NCBI GenBank assembly: GCA_005808665.1
Contig: SYLG01000062.1
Coordinates: 1-54,507, forward strand
Length of the DNA stretch: 54,507 nt
Source of the DNA: Planctomycetia bacterium
GTDB taxonomy: Bacteria > Planctomycetota > Planctomycetia > Gemmatales > Gemmataceae
Reading direction: 5' to 3'
Below, one piece after another: positions 37,410-47,300 of this stretch. The stretch's first letter is position 1; every line of letters starts with the position of its first letter. The translations under genes were made by a program, and so were the position numbers. Under the pieces are notes generated by a model. It worked only from the letters and a program-made list of their open reading frames with translations. It was not told the DNA's origin and searched no databases.

Positions 37410-37542
37410 CGGTGCTTTGGTGCACCGAAGTCCCTCACCCAATGCCACACAGGTCAAAAGAGCCGGAGGCATATGCCGGGCAAAGGACCAGCACAGGAAA
37501 CGGGTTCGACCCGTCAATAGCAGCAAAGCCCGGCATGGCCGG
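37410..37542 (-). promoter_or_regulatory. Hairpin-rich leader of rplD
   Basis: Between the rpsJ terminator and rplD there are three perfect inverted repeats: CCGGC/GCCGG at 37530-37542 (3-nt loop), ACGGGT...ACCCGT at 37500-37514 (tight loop), and CGGTGC/GCACCG at 37410-37427 (6-nt loop). No clear promoter was found. A structured leader directly ahead of rplD would fit L4-type autoregulation of the rest of the operon, but this is inference. Confidence 0.4.
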
Positions 37543-37548
37543 ACTTGG

Positions 37549-37569
37549 AAAAAGGCGCAAAAAGCGCCT
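37549..37569 (-). terminator. Terminator or attenuator after rpsJ
   Basis: On the minus strand GGCGC TTTTT GCGCC is followed by five T residues, starting 10 nt after the rpsJ stop. The stem is short (5-6 bp) but GC-rich, so it may act as a partial terminator. It separates rpsJ from the rest of the operon. Confidence 0.6.
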
Positions 37570-37577
37570 CAAACTCG

Positions 37578-37919
37578 TTAGATCCCTGCTGCAAGGACCC
37601 TGATTTTGATATCCACTCCAGGAGGAAGGCTCAAGCCCTTGTTCAAGGCTTCTACCGTCTTTCCGGTTGGGCGGAGAATGTCGATCACACGCTTGTGCGT
37701 ACGGATCTCAAACTGCTCGCGTGATTTTCGGTCAATAAACGGACTTCTCAGGACCGTATAGCGTTCAACCCTTGTTGGAAGCGGAATCGGACCGTGGACA
37801 AGGGCCTCGGTTTGCTCTGCGGTTTGCACGATTTCCTTGGCCGTTCGGTCAAGTATTTCGTGGTCGTAGGATTCCATTCGGATTCGGATACGCATTTTTT
37901 CGTTGCCAGCGCCCGCCAC
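37578..37919 (-). CDS. rpsJ: 30S ribosomal protein S10
   Basis: S10 is a component of the 30S head and, as NusE, of transcription antitermination complexes. The 113-residue protein has [15 protein letters not shown], the [18 protein letters not shown] motif and [15 protein letters not shown]. The GTG at 37919 is chosen because it follows GAGGAG; an internal ATG at 37895 has no ribosome-binding site. It is the first gene of the cluster, with its own promoter about 50 nt upstream and its own terminator downstream. Confidence 0.96.
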   Translation of the reverse strand: MAGAGNEKMRIRIRMESYDHEILDRTAKEIVQTAEQTEALVHGPIPLPTRVERYTVLRSPFIDRKSREQFEIRTHKRVIDILRPTGKTVEALNKGLSLPPGVDIKIRVLAAGI

Positions 37920-37967
37920 TTCCTACTCCTCAAATGCACTTGCTGATCGCCTGTTCGGGAAGTTACC

Positions 37968-37997
37968 ATCCTATCCCGGACCAAACTGGCCTGTCAA
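37968..37997 (-). promoter_or_regulatory. Sigma70-type promoter of rpsJ
   Basis: On the minus strand a perfect TTGACA (37997-37992) is followed after 18 nt by TAGGAT (37973-37968; four of six consensus bases). The leader to the GTG at 37919 would be about 40 nt. The rest of the 436-nt gap up to the CotH-like gene (37998-38355) contains no other feature I recognise. Confidence 0.6.
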
Positions 37998-38355
37998 GAG
38001 ATTACGGCACCCGGCACCGGTTGTTTCATCGGCCATTTGGCCCTGTAAACCCCGATCATTTCCTTAGCATACGACACATTATTGGTTTTGTCCCTAACCC
38101 GGATACAATTTTCCCAAAACCCCGCCCAACGGCCCTGCCATTTCACCCTTTTCAACCCGTTTCCGACCCAAATCGTCACCTCACCTCCCATTCCCATGGT
38201 CCGTTTCGATTTTTGTTCCCTTTTCCTGATTATTTCCCAAGACAACCTTGCGAGGTGGGTTTGGCCTTGCAGCTGTAATTTTCTCCGTTTCTTCCTACCA
38301 TGGCCAAAACGCTCTATCGTAATGCAAGCCCCTATTGTCCCCCGGAACTACCTCT

Positions 38356-39891
38356 ATGACTTTCATTGGGCTGGTTTTATTAAGTTGGCTCCCCGGCCAG
38401 GCCAATCCCCATGATCCCTTCTTTGTGGGGCCGATTCCCGAATTGAAGTTTGTTATCGCTCCCGGGGAGGAGGCTTCTTTGCGAAGGGAGCCCCGCAAAT
38501 ATGTCCGGGCCCAATTCATCGAAAATGCAGGCAAGCCGGTGGAGGTCGGTTTAAAAATCAAGGGAGCGGCCGGAAGCACCCGTCCCTATGACGACAAACC
38601 CGCATTAACCATTAACATGGACAGGTATCATCGGGAGCAGGCTTTCCACGGGATGGACAAGTTTCACCTGAACAACTCGGTCCAGGATGAAACCTACCTG
38701 CATGAAAAGATTGGCTATGCCCTTTCCACCGCCGCAAAGATTCCTGCTTCCCGGGTAACGCATGCCCGGGTCCGGATCAACAATCGCGACCTGGGGCTTT
38801 TTGTCCTTAAAGAAGGGTTTGACACCACCTTTTTGAAGAACTTTTACCCCGACAACAAGGGGAATCTCTACGATGGGGGGTTTCTCCAGGACATTGACGC
38901 CAACCTTCAATTGGATAGCGGGCCCGGCCCGGAAGATCGGCGGGACCTGAAGGCCCTTGTGGCGGCCTGCCGGGAAGAGGACCTGATAAAACGGAGAATT
39001 GCACTCGATAAAGCACTTAATATAGATGAAATGATCTCCTTTATCGCCATGGAACTGATGTCAGGCCACTGGGATGGATATGCCCGCAATCGCAACAACT
39101 ACCGGGTCTATTTTGATCCCAAATCCCAAAAGGCGATTTTCTTGCCTCACGGGATGGACCAGCTGTTTGCCGATTTCTCGGCCATGGAGCCGCCGGGGGC
39201 GATCGTGGCCGCAGCGGTTATGAACGATCCCCAATTGCGCAGATTGTACCGTCGCCGCGTTGAGGCTCTCCTGCCTTTGTTTGAGCCCAAGGCCATGGAA
39301 CAGGTGATCGACCCGGTCCTTAAAAGACTAAAGCCCGTGGTGGATTCCTTGGGCAAGGACTTTGCCAATCGACACACCCAAGCCGTCAATGGGCTTAAGG
39401 AACAGATCAAGGGACGCTATTTGGCCCTGGTGGAGTCCGTTAAACGGCGGGATCCCGGGCCTATTGTTTTCGGCCCGGAGGGTTTTGAACCGATAAGGGA
39501 TTGGCTACCCCAACCCGAGCAGGGTCAGCCCAAATATGTTGAAACGGATCAGGGGGGCCGAAAGGTCCTTTCGATGACCGCACCGGCCAACGCCCCCGCA
39601 ATAGGCGGTTGGCGGACCAGGGCCACCCTGGCCAAGGGGAATTACCGGTTGGAAGTGAGGATGAAAACCACGGGAATGGTGGCGCAAATGGACCTCAAGG
39701 GGAGTGGGGCGGATTTGAGGATTTCGGGGGAAAAGGGTCGCCCCGGGCTTTCCGGAAATACCGATTGGACAGTGCGTACGCTTGATTTCGAGGTCAAGGA
39801 ACCCGCCAAGGATGTCATCCTTGTTTGCGAAATGCGCTGCAAGGGTGGTGCACTTTTTATGGATCCGGAGGCCAGGATTGTGCGCAAATAA
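38356..39891 (+). CDS. Secreted CotH-like protein
   Basis: The protein of about 511 residues has a signal peptide (MTFIGLVLLSWLPGQANP) and a CotH kinase-like domain: FHLNNSVQDETYLHEKIGY, RINNRDLGLFVLKEGFD and the core NRNNYRVYFDPKSQKAIFLPHGMDQLF (in part), matching the N-Y and Asp-containing motifs of the family. Known CotH proteins are atypical secreted kinases of spore coats and invasins; planctomycete members are uncharacterised. The last ~130 residues look like a separate beta-sandwich domain. The ATG at 38356 starts the signal peptide; a TTG at 38335 is the alternative. It is divergent from rpsJ. Confidence 0.83.
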   Translation: MTFIGLVLLSWLPGQANPHDPFFVGPIPELKFVIAPGEEASLRREPRKYVRAQFIENAGKPVEVGLKIKGAAGSTRPYDDKPALTINMDRYHREQAFHGMDKFHLNNSVQDETYLHEKIGYALSTAAKIPASRVTHARVRINNRDLGLFVLKEGFDTTFLKNFYPDNKGNLYDGGFLQDIDANLQLDSGPGPEDRRDLKALVAACREEDLIKRRIALDKALNIDEMISFIAMELMSGHWDGYARNRNNYRVYFDPKSQKAIFLPHGMDQLFADFSAMEPPGAIVAAAVMNDPQLRRLYRRRVEALLPLFEPKAMEQVIDPVLKRLKPVVDSLGKDFANRHTQAVNGLKEQIKGRYLALVESVKRRDPGPIVFGPEGFEPIRDWLPQPEQGQPKYVETDQGGRKVLSMTAPANAPAIGGWRTRATLAKGNYRLEVRMKTTGMVAQMDLKGSGADLRISGEKGRPGLSGNTDWTVRTLDFEVKEPAKDVILVCEMRCKGGALFMDPEARIVRK

Positions 39892-41008
39892 CATTTGGCC
39901 CAAAAGCGCAAAGCGGACAAACCATTTACATATTTTACTACAAATGATACCGTTAATCTACCATCAAAAGGATGGGATTTATGTTTTTTCGGGGATGACT
40001 AAATAAATGTAGTACGGATAAATTAGATTAAATAAATGGCCTATAAGTTCGATATATCAAGAATTCCTTCCCCATCGGATTGGGGCCAACCTGACAAAAG
40101 GATGGTCCAGCCAAACCCCATGGACCAGCGAAAAACCAAGCAGGCAGGGTTTCCCATCCGTTCGTTTTGCCGCCTCTGTTTGCCCACTTTCCGTAAGGGT
40201 CCATCGTGATTCCTTGCCTGATTTGCCACACCATTACCCCCTTTTCGACCTCATTTTTAAGATATTTGCAGGGTTTTTCAGGGACGACTACATTAACAAG
40301 AATCGCCCCTGTGCCGGAACCAACACCCTTGGCAACGGATCGAACCGCCTGCCATCAACAGTCCTCCATTATTTCATCCTGGTCATAAATGTCTGAGTGA
40401 AGCGGGACAGTTTTTTGGATTACTTTTCTAACGCAAGATCGGTGGGCCCATAAATGCTGGATTTCATCCGAATCAAACAATGGCTTGAGCGATTAACTGA
40501 CTGAGGATCGAAAGTTACAAGCCACGCCACAAATGCAACAGGCGGCGGTCTCGATGTTACTTCCATCCATAATTTTTCCCCAATCGTTCTATTGATTTTT
40601 GCGAGAGTCGTTCTGTGTCAACAACTTTGAAACCATTTTTTCCAAAGTACAAGGTTTTTTATCGGTTCCCTAACCTGTTGATGGGATATGGGGGGTTTCA
40701 GAGGGGGTGGTCGCAAGAATCGGCCCTCAGGTCGGTTCCCACCGTGGCTCAATCCTTCGGTCAGGTTTGGGTGTCTTAGGGCCCAAATATCCATTATTCA
40801 AAAAATGAGGATCCAGATTCCAAATTCGGGTCGTAAAGGTATATTTGTTTCGGTAACATTCTTGGTTGAGGCAACACGAGTGAGGAAAGATAATTGTCGC
40901 TAATCACTTGGTTAACGGATTGAAAGAATCCACAGGGGGGAATTTCATAGCTTAGTTGACCCCGTTTTTTGTCCAGCATTTTGGGTCCACCTTTCCCGGA
41001 TTCTTATT
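39892..41008. other. Gene-poor 1.1-kb stretch
   Basis: No reading frame here has a convincing start, length or protein-like composition; the longest are 60-75 codons. Two copies of the dispersed motif TTTTTC[A/G]GGGA[C/T]GACTA occur at 39985-40001 and 40274-40290. The composition is irregular and AT-rich in places. The stretch looks like decayed mobile or toxin-locus debris, but I cannot assign any part of it. Confidence 0.45.
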
Positions 41009-41458
41009 TCATATCGATCCCCGCAATTCACCTCTTCCGTTAAATTCAATAACTCTTGGCTTGAACACAATTCCTCCATCACTTTTCCGCTCAACACCGA
41101 AGAGCAATCGATTTCCGGGAGCCTTCCAAACAAGTTCATCAAGGTGCTTAATCAAGAATTCCAGGCTACCTACCAAGCACGGTTGTTCGGAATTGAAGTA
41201 CAACAAACCCAACAAACTGCGGTCTCCCGGGACCTCATCGATCCATGTTAAAGTCTCGTCGTCGTTTGCCTCGGCCCAATGAAGGAATTTGAATGGAATC
41301 GAATTCCAATCTACAATCCAGGTCGTCATTTTTGTATTCAATGGAAAGTTAGATCTCAGATACTCCTCCGCTTCGGCTGACACCATGGCTGGGAGTTTCC
41401 TAATGTTACCGTCGGCCATCAATTGCCGAACAAGCTCGTCATCGACATAGTCGTTCAT
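41009..41458 (-). CDS. Putative immunity protein of the orphan toxin cassette
   Basis: The 149-residue acidic protein (MNDYVDDELVRQLMADGNIRK at its start) has no signal peptide and no domain I recognise. Its position is the main evidence: the ATG lies 7 nt after the final stop of the toxin tip, with GAGCACC in between. That is the usual spacing of immunity genes behind polymorphic toxins. The reading frame is intact although the toxin tip has an in-frame TGA. The cytoplasmic character fits an immunity protein. The ATG at 41458 is preferred over an upstream codon that would overlap the toxin. Confidence 0.65.
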   Translation of the reverse strand: MNDYVDDELVRQLMADGNIRKLPAMVSAEAEEYLRSNFPLNTKMTTWIVDWNSIPFKFLHWAEANDDETLTWIDEVPGDRSLLGLLYFNSEQPCLVGSLEFLIKHLDELVWKAPGNRLLFGVERKSDGGIVFKPRVIEFNGRGELRGSI

Positions 41459-41465
41459 GGTGCTC

Positions 41466-43625
41466 CTAATTCCCGAATCCATGCCTAAGCAATTCGATGT
41501 GATCGTCCCATTTTCCGCCATCAATCCTAATTGCTCCGTACAGCCAATCTTTACGCTTCGCCCCGCCAGTCTTGTCCCACCAATTCACATGGTACCCCTT
41601 ACTTGGGTCCCAGTCCATTCGCCAACCCCGGAGGCCATCTTTAGACTGTCTTCCGACGATTCAGCCCATTTGTGGGCCAAAGTCAGAAATGAACGGGATC
41701 TTATCGTCTCCCAAGCCAGCAAGCTCTGCAGCTCGCCGACGGGCCGTCAGCGAATCTCCAACATCATCGAGGTGTTCAAAAGCCTTCTTCAGCCCGCGAC
41801 TTGCCGCACTGTTTTGTGTGCGATTTTCAGCAAATTTCTTTAAACTCCTTTGACCTGCCCCAACCGGATCGATAGTGTGTTTAATCACACCATTTGCGTC
41901 AGTTATAATATCACCTAATTCTGCCAATCTTTCTATTTGTTTTGTATCTGCTAAACCGGACTCTTCAATATTCAGTAATCTTTTTCCTAACCGACTACTT
42001 ACGGAAAAAATGCCAAAACCAGGAATCATTGCGGCAAAACTCAATCCTGCTTCGACATATTTTCCTTGGACTAGATAAATTGCTGCATTTAATCCGTCAG
42101 CTATTTCACCAACAATTGGCGCCATCCCGGCAATATCCAAGCCCGTTTGAATGTATTCCAAATTTAAAGTACCTAAAATCTCATCCCGTTGTTTTTCATC
42201 CGGGCTTCGATAATTTCGAAGGAAAAAATCATTTTGATTTTTGGCATCTGCCATTCTTATATTAATATTTCTAATTCTTATTTTTTCCTTTTCCTCATTT
42301 GTTATTTGCCTGATAATAATCTCGGAACTAAACGCCTCTAAATCTATTATTTGTGCTGGTTTTTTGAAATTAATTGGGGGCAAATTCCAAGGATCAAGGG
42401 GTGAAGTATTTCCACCGGATTGCAAAGTGTTATTTGTTCCTCCCGTTCCTGTCTGTACGTAACTCCCATACGACCCGGAAATTCCGGTTTGTGCCGCTGT
42501 TCCATACAGCATCGTCGTGTTGAACCCGGTTTGGGTCATCCCTGAAAAAGGCTGTCCCATGGTCCCCGAAACCGTGGTGTGGTTGGTGGTGCTGTTGCCT
42601 GATTCCAGCTTGCTACCGTACCACGATCCCGAATTTCCTCCCCGGCTTTCGGTGGTCTGAGTCGAACCCACCGTATGCGAACTCGTCGTGGAACCTAAAG
42701 CAAAACCCGAGCCCGTATTGTTGGTGCCTGTGTTTTTGGTCTGGTAGACATCAATTCCATCATAATAGACCGAACCGTTTTGCACCCGGCCCGACAGAGT
42801 GGCTCGGGAGTTCTTTGTTTCGCTTCCCAGATTGTCATAGGTGGCACCACTGGTTCCATCCACCGCCCGCCAGGTTCCTGTTTCCTGCTTGCCAGATTGC
42901 GATTGGCTGGTGTGATTGAGTGCAAACCCAAAGTCCAAAGGCGACCCCAATTGGGTCAGGTGGTAACCGTATCCACCCGCAGAGGTTAGGATCGATTGAT
43001 CCTGACCCAGTTGAATCACACGGGAGGTTGAGGTTCCATCGCCATTATCGGTAACGATCGGTTCGGAATTTTTCGGGAGGTTGACCGTTTGGTTGAAAAC
43101 CCAAGTATCATGCCCTTCATGGTCAACCGTAAAGTTGTGACCGGTTTCGGTCCAGGCATCGTTTGACCAGAGGGATTGAATCGACTCGGAATCCTGGATC
43201 CGGTAGCGGTTCCGATCTTCCAGGTGGAACTCCCCGGTTTGGCCTGTCTCGGCCACATCCAGTTTCCCATCGGCAATGAGTTGTGATTGGTCGGCATAGT
43301 TGATGGAATTTCCGGTAGAGGCGGTGGTGGTTACCAGATCTCCGGCGATCGTACTCATGATCTGGTCGGTAACCCTAATTTGGCCACCATCGTTGGCACC
43401 ATATTGGGCATGATCCTTGCCAAGGTTGGATACAAATGCCCGATTATCCAACGAGTTGCTTGTGATCTGGGCCGATTGACCCAATACCGCAGTTCCGGTG
43501 GGAACATCCGAGGCCCAGGCAAATTGGGTTTGGAACACCGTACCTGCTTGGATCAGGGATTGGATCTGATCGTTGAAGGTGATCGAATCAGTTTGGGAAT
43601 TGGCGGGGGAGGTTCCCAGGGTGAC
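41466..43625 (-). pseudogene. Orphan polymorphic toxin cassette with in-frame TGA
   Basis: The frame is open from 43625 (just after a TAG) and has no N-terminal signal or ATG. The first ~410 codons repeat the distal stalk of the large toxin at 44326-48792 (shared blocks such as LGQSAQITSNSLDNRAFVSN and GNSGSWYGSKLESGNST). It then diverges into its own tip: a coiled segment, a hydrophobic pretoxin-like segment (DIAGMAPIVGEIADGLNAAI and AGLSFAAMIPGFG), and a C-terminal domain. A TGA at 41663-41661 stops translation after SDFGPQMG. The same frame stays open for 64 more codons to a TAG at 41468-41466, encoding RGWRMDWDPSKGYHVNWWDK and WLYGAIRIDGG. A CGA-to-TGA change is the simplest explanation. 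Confidence 0.75.
42400..43625 (-). repeat. Stalk repeat shared with the full-length toxin (cassette copy)
   Basis: This 1.2-kb stretch is a diverged direct repeat of about 45440-46660. Long identical runs occur, for example around the GSTTSSHTVGSTQTT and VTDNGDGTSTSRVIQLGQDQS coding segments. The similarity begins at the 5' edge of the cassette and ends where the toxin tips diverge, which defines a recombination module. Confidence 0.8.
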
Positions 43626-43628
43626 CTA

Positions 43629-44062
43629 CTTTCCTTTTCCCAGCCCGTCCCTTTTGAGATCGGTGTTGCCATTCTGTTGGGCAACTAAATCAAGTTGATC
43701 ACCCGTTCACGCAATCGTGCATTCTATTCATTGAGTGTCTTGATCTCGGCTTCCTGGCTGAGGGCTATTGTCTCCACATCTCGCAAGTGGCGCGAAGAAC
43801 AGCAAAATAATCTCTGGCCCACTTGGGAATGGATTCAAAGTCCTTTTTAGGTATGTTGGGAAGATCCGGTGGTTTCCTACCGGTTGGTATTGCCTATTCC
43901 CACAAGCCAAGTCAACGAAATTCCCGGAATCAACCGTGAACGGGCACCATCGTCATTTCCGCAAAAAATGAAGACCTTTCCCCCTCAAGCTGTTCCAGAC
44001 TAAAAAACTTACCGCACGATGAACCGGATCGGTCTTTAGATCTTAGCCAATTTGAGAGGCGT
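43629..44062. other. Spacer with possible IS66-like remnant
   Basis: This spacer between the MafI-like gene and the cassette has no intact gene. On the minus strand around 43700-43780 a broken frame reads ETIALSQEAEIKTLNE, stop, NARLRERV. That resembles the N-terminal coiled coil of IS66-type transposases with a CAG-to-TAG change. The match is short and could be chance. Confidence 0.3.
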
Positions 44063-44317
44063 TCAGAATTCCGGTCGGAGTCTTTCCCAATACTTTGGGG
44101 CAATGCCTATGGCAAGGCCAATTTGGCGAATTTGGGAGAATCCGGCCTCGCTAACTTGGATGTCAAATTCGAATATTTGGGTACATAGGTTTTCGTATGC
44201 AATTCCTGGCTCGCGGGAAGAGTTTAGATCTTTCATTTCTTGCAATTGGTCGGACGGAATTAGTTGATCAAAAGAATTAATCAAATCTGACAATTCTTCT
44301 TCCACTTTTATATCCAT
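44063..44317 (-). CDS. MafI-like immunity protein
   Basis: The 84-residue acidic protein (MDIKVEEELSDLINSFDQL) contains EPGIAYENLCTQIFEFD and IGLAIGIAPKYWERL, the pattern of the MafI immunity family found behind MafB and other EndoU-type toxins. The start lies 8 nt after the toxin stop, so expression is probably coupled. It should bind and inhibit the EndoU-like tip in the cytoplasm of the producer. The family assignment rests on the motif and the position. Confidence 0.75.
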   Translation of the reverse strand: MDIKVEEELSDLINSFDQLIPSDQLQEMKDLNSSREPGIAYENLCTQIFEFDIQVSEAGFSQIRQIGLAIGIAPKYWERLRPEF

Positions 44318-44325
44318 GATCTGTC

Positions 44326-47300
44326 CTATTGTATTGGGTGAGCTGTAATAATTCCTTCACCATATGGCTCAATGACAACTTTTATTTTGATTCCCCGTCT
44401 TTCGCCAATAACATAAAATCGAACTGGGTCTCCACTTTTTGTATATAACGACCCCGGCTTGCCGGTTTGCTGAATCCATTCCAAGGAAGGGTTAGTTGCA
44501 ATATCTGATATTTCATGCATCACATTTTCACGACTCCAGCCTGCCCGGAATACGGTTTTTCCGGTTTTACCGGGAAAGAAATGACCTCCTCCAGTTACAT
44601 CACCATCTAGAATGTGCCTTGTCCGCTGGGGGCTGGCAAGATTTACCATTTTGGGAATATTGTCAGGATTTAATGGAGACTTACCCCAATCGCTGAGCGC
44701 CTGGATAAATGGATCAACGCCATTTGAGCTAATCTTACCCGCTTTAGAAACCGCAGAACTTCTTGAAAGAAAACCGCTAAAAGCTTTTGAATTTAAAGAT
44801 TTTAGCGCGTATATTTTAGCAATTTTTTCTGCGGGCAATACAGATAAAACCAATTCACCTCCAATTTGACCTGAAGCAGTTGTCCAGCTATTTATATCTC
44901 TGTCCGGCGCAATATAATTTTGTATATTTTCACGCCATAATTCGGTATTAAAATAAGAAGATGTGTCAAAATCGTCTCGTGATGAAAATGGTAGTCTTAA
45001 AACTATTATTGCAAAATTAGTTAATTCAAAAGGTGCTGTGGCAATTGACGAGGTTCCCCCGGCAAAAAAATTTCTCGCGGCATCACCCCCCCCAGTGTTG
45101 TAATGTATGCCATTAACAAAGCTTTGATTAAGGCTTAACAATGGCAATCTTCCATTGCCATCTCTTCCATGACAATAAATGCATGGATAATATTTTTGAT
45201 TTCCAATTTTATAAAAATATAAATTTGATTCTTTAATCTTGTTTTGTTGGGTATTGTTAATCGGACTTGCTTGGTCGGATTCTAATTCTGGATCCTCATG
45301 AAAAAACGAAATGGGCGTTAAAAATCCAGGCTCAACGCCCGATTGGTTTGGAGGAAATCCTCCCGCAGTGGGATAATTGGGCAACCTGGCTATTGGTGGC
45401 AATACAACCGGACCTGGTGATACCGTTCCACCTGTTTGCAAGGGGTTATAGCTTCCCCCCGTCCCGGTCTGCCCATAACTCCCATACATCCCAGTAATTC
45501 CGGTCTGGGCCGCGGTTCCGTACAGCGTCGTCATGTTAAACCCGGTTTGGGTCAAGCCTGAAAAAGGCTGGCCCATCGTTCCGGAAACCGTGGTGTAATT
45601 GGTGGTGCTGTTGCCTGATTCCAGCTTGCTTCCGTACCACGATCCCGAATTTCCTCCCCGGGTTTCGGTGGTCTGAGTCGAACCCACCGTATGCGAACTC
45701 GTCGTGGAACCTAAAGCAAAACCCGAGCCCGTATTGTTGGTGCTGGTGTTCTTGGTCTGGTAGACATCAATCCCATCGTAATTGACCGAACCGTTTTGGA
45801 CCCGGCCGGACAGGTTGGCCCGGGAGTTCTTTGTTTCGCCTTCAAGATTGTCATAAGTCGCGCCGCTGGATCCATCCGCTGCCCGCCAAGATCCGGTGTC
45901 ATTCTTGCCGGATTGCGATTGGCTGATGTGACCCAGCGAAAACACAAAATCGGTAGGCGATCCCGCTTGGGTCAAGTGGTAATCGTATCCACCCGCTGAG
46001 GTTACCGTCGATTGATCCTGACCCAGTTGAATCACACGGGAGGTTGAGGTTCCATCGCCATTATCGGTAACGATCGGTTCGGAATATTTCGGAAGGTTTA
46101 CCGTTTGATTGTAAACCCAAGTATCATGCCCTTCATGGTCAACCGTAAAGTTGTGACCGGTTTCGGTCCAGGCAGCATTGGACCAGAGGGATTGGATCGA
46201 CTCGGTATCCTCGACCCGGTAGCGGGTCCGCTCTTCCAGATGGTAGTCCCCGGTTTGGCCTGTCCCGGCCGCATCCAGTTTCCCATCGGCGATCCATTGC
46301 GATTGCCCGGCATAATGGATGGAAGTTCCGGTAGAGGCGGTGGTGGTTACCAGATCTCCGGCGATCGTACTCATGATCTGGTCGATAATCCGAATTTGCC
46401 CCCCATCATTCGCATCGTACTGGGCGTAATCCTTGCCATGGTTGGATACAAAGGCCCGATTGTCCAGGGAGTTGCTTGTGATCTGTGCCGATTGACCCAA
46501 AAGGACTGTGCCTGTGGGAACATCGGAGGCCCAATCCAATTGGGTTTGGAACACCGTACCCGCCTGGATCAGGGCTTGGCTCTGATCGTTGAAAGTGATC
46601 GAATCACAAGGGGGATTGGTGGGAGTTGCCCCCAAGGCGGGATCAAATCCCTCGGATACCGTCCCGGTTACTGAATCCAGATAGATGGTGCCAATAAGGG
46701 CACTGGTGATGCTGCTGGCTACGCCTGACACCAAGGATAAGTCGAATGTTCCGGTAGCTTTCCCTTCGGCATCGAAGGCCAGGTTGCTGTTGGAGGTGAA
46801 TACCTCCTGACCTCCCCCCACCTGATATTCGGTCAGGGTCGGTTGATTAACCCCGGAGAGTTGGCTCCATGACCAGAAATGGGGAATGGTGGTCGCCGAT
46901 TGGTCGTGGCTTTGGCTGATTCCGGATATTTGCTTGCCTGTGGCATCCAACCCACCTTGTTGGCTTGAGGTTCCGCTGGAATCGGTTTGGGATTGGGAGA
47001 AGTTGGAATTTCGGAGAGCTACGGGGATGGTTCCGTTTTCGTTGTAGCCCAGGGTGCCAAAGTCGGTGGAAACCAAGTGGGATTGGTAAGCAAGATTGTC
47101 GTTGACCGTCTGGGTTTTATTGATCAGGTCATAGATCCCGGAGACTGTCCCCTGAGCCCGGTCCGATCCGGAGGCGTTCGAATAACCGGAAAGGGTCAAA
47201 TAACTTGCTGGTGTGCCGGTTGTTGTCGTGGAGGCTTCCGTTGCGGCGGTGATGGAGCGGAGATGGTATTGGTCATTGATGCTGGATTGGATGGCACCCT

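Noticed and set aside
37317-37526. Possible rplC remnant upstream of rplD
   Set aside because: The 69-codon frame has no L3 motif and consists of the hairpin-rich leader; no similarity to L3 could be seen in any frame.
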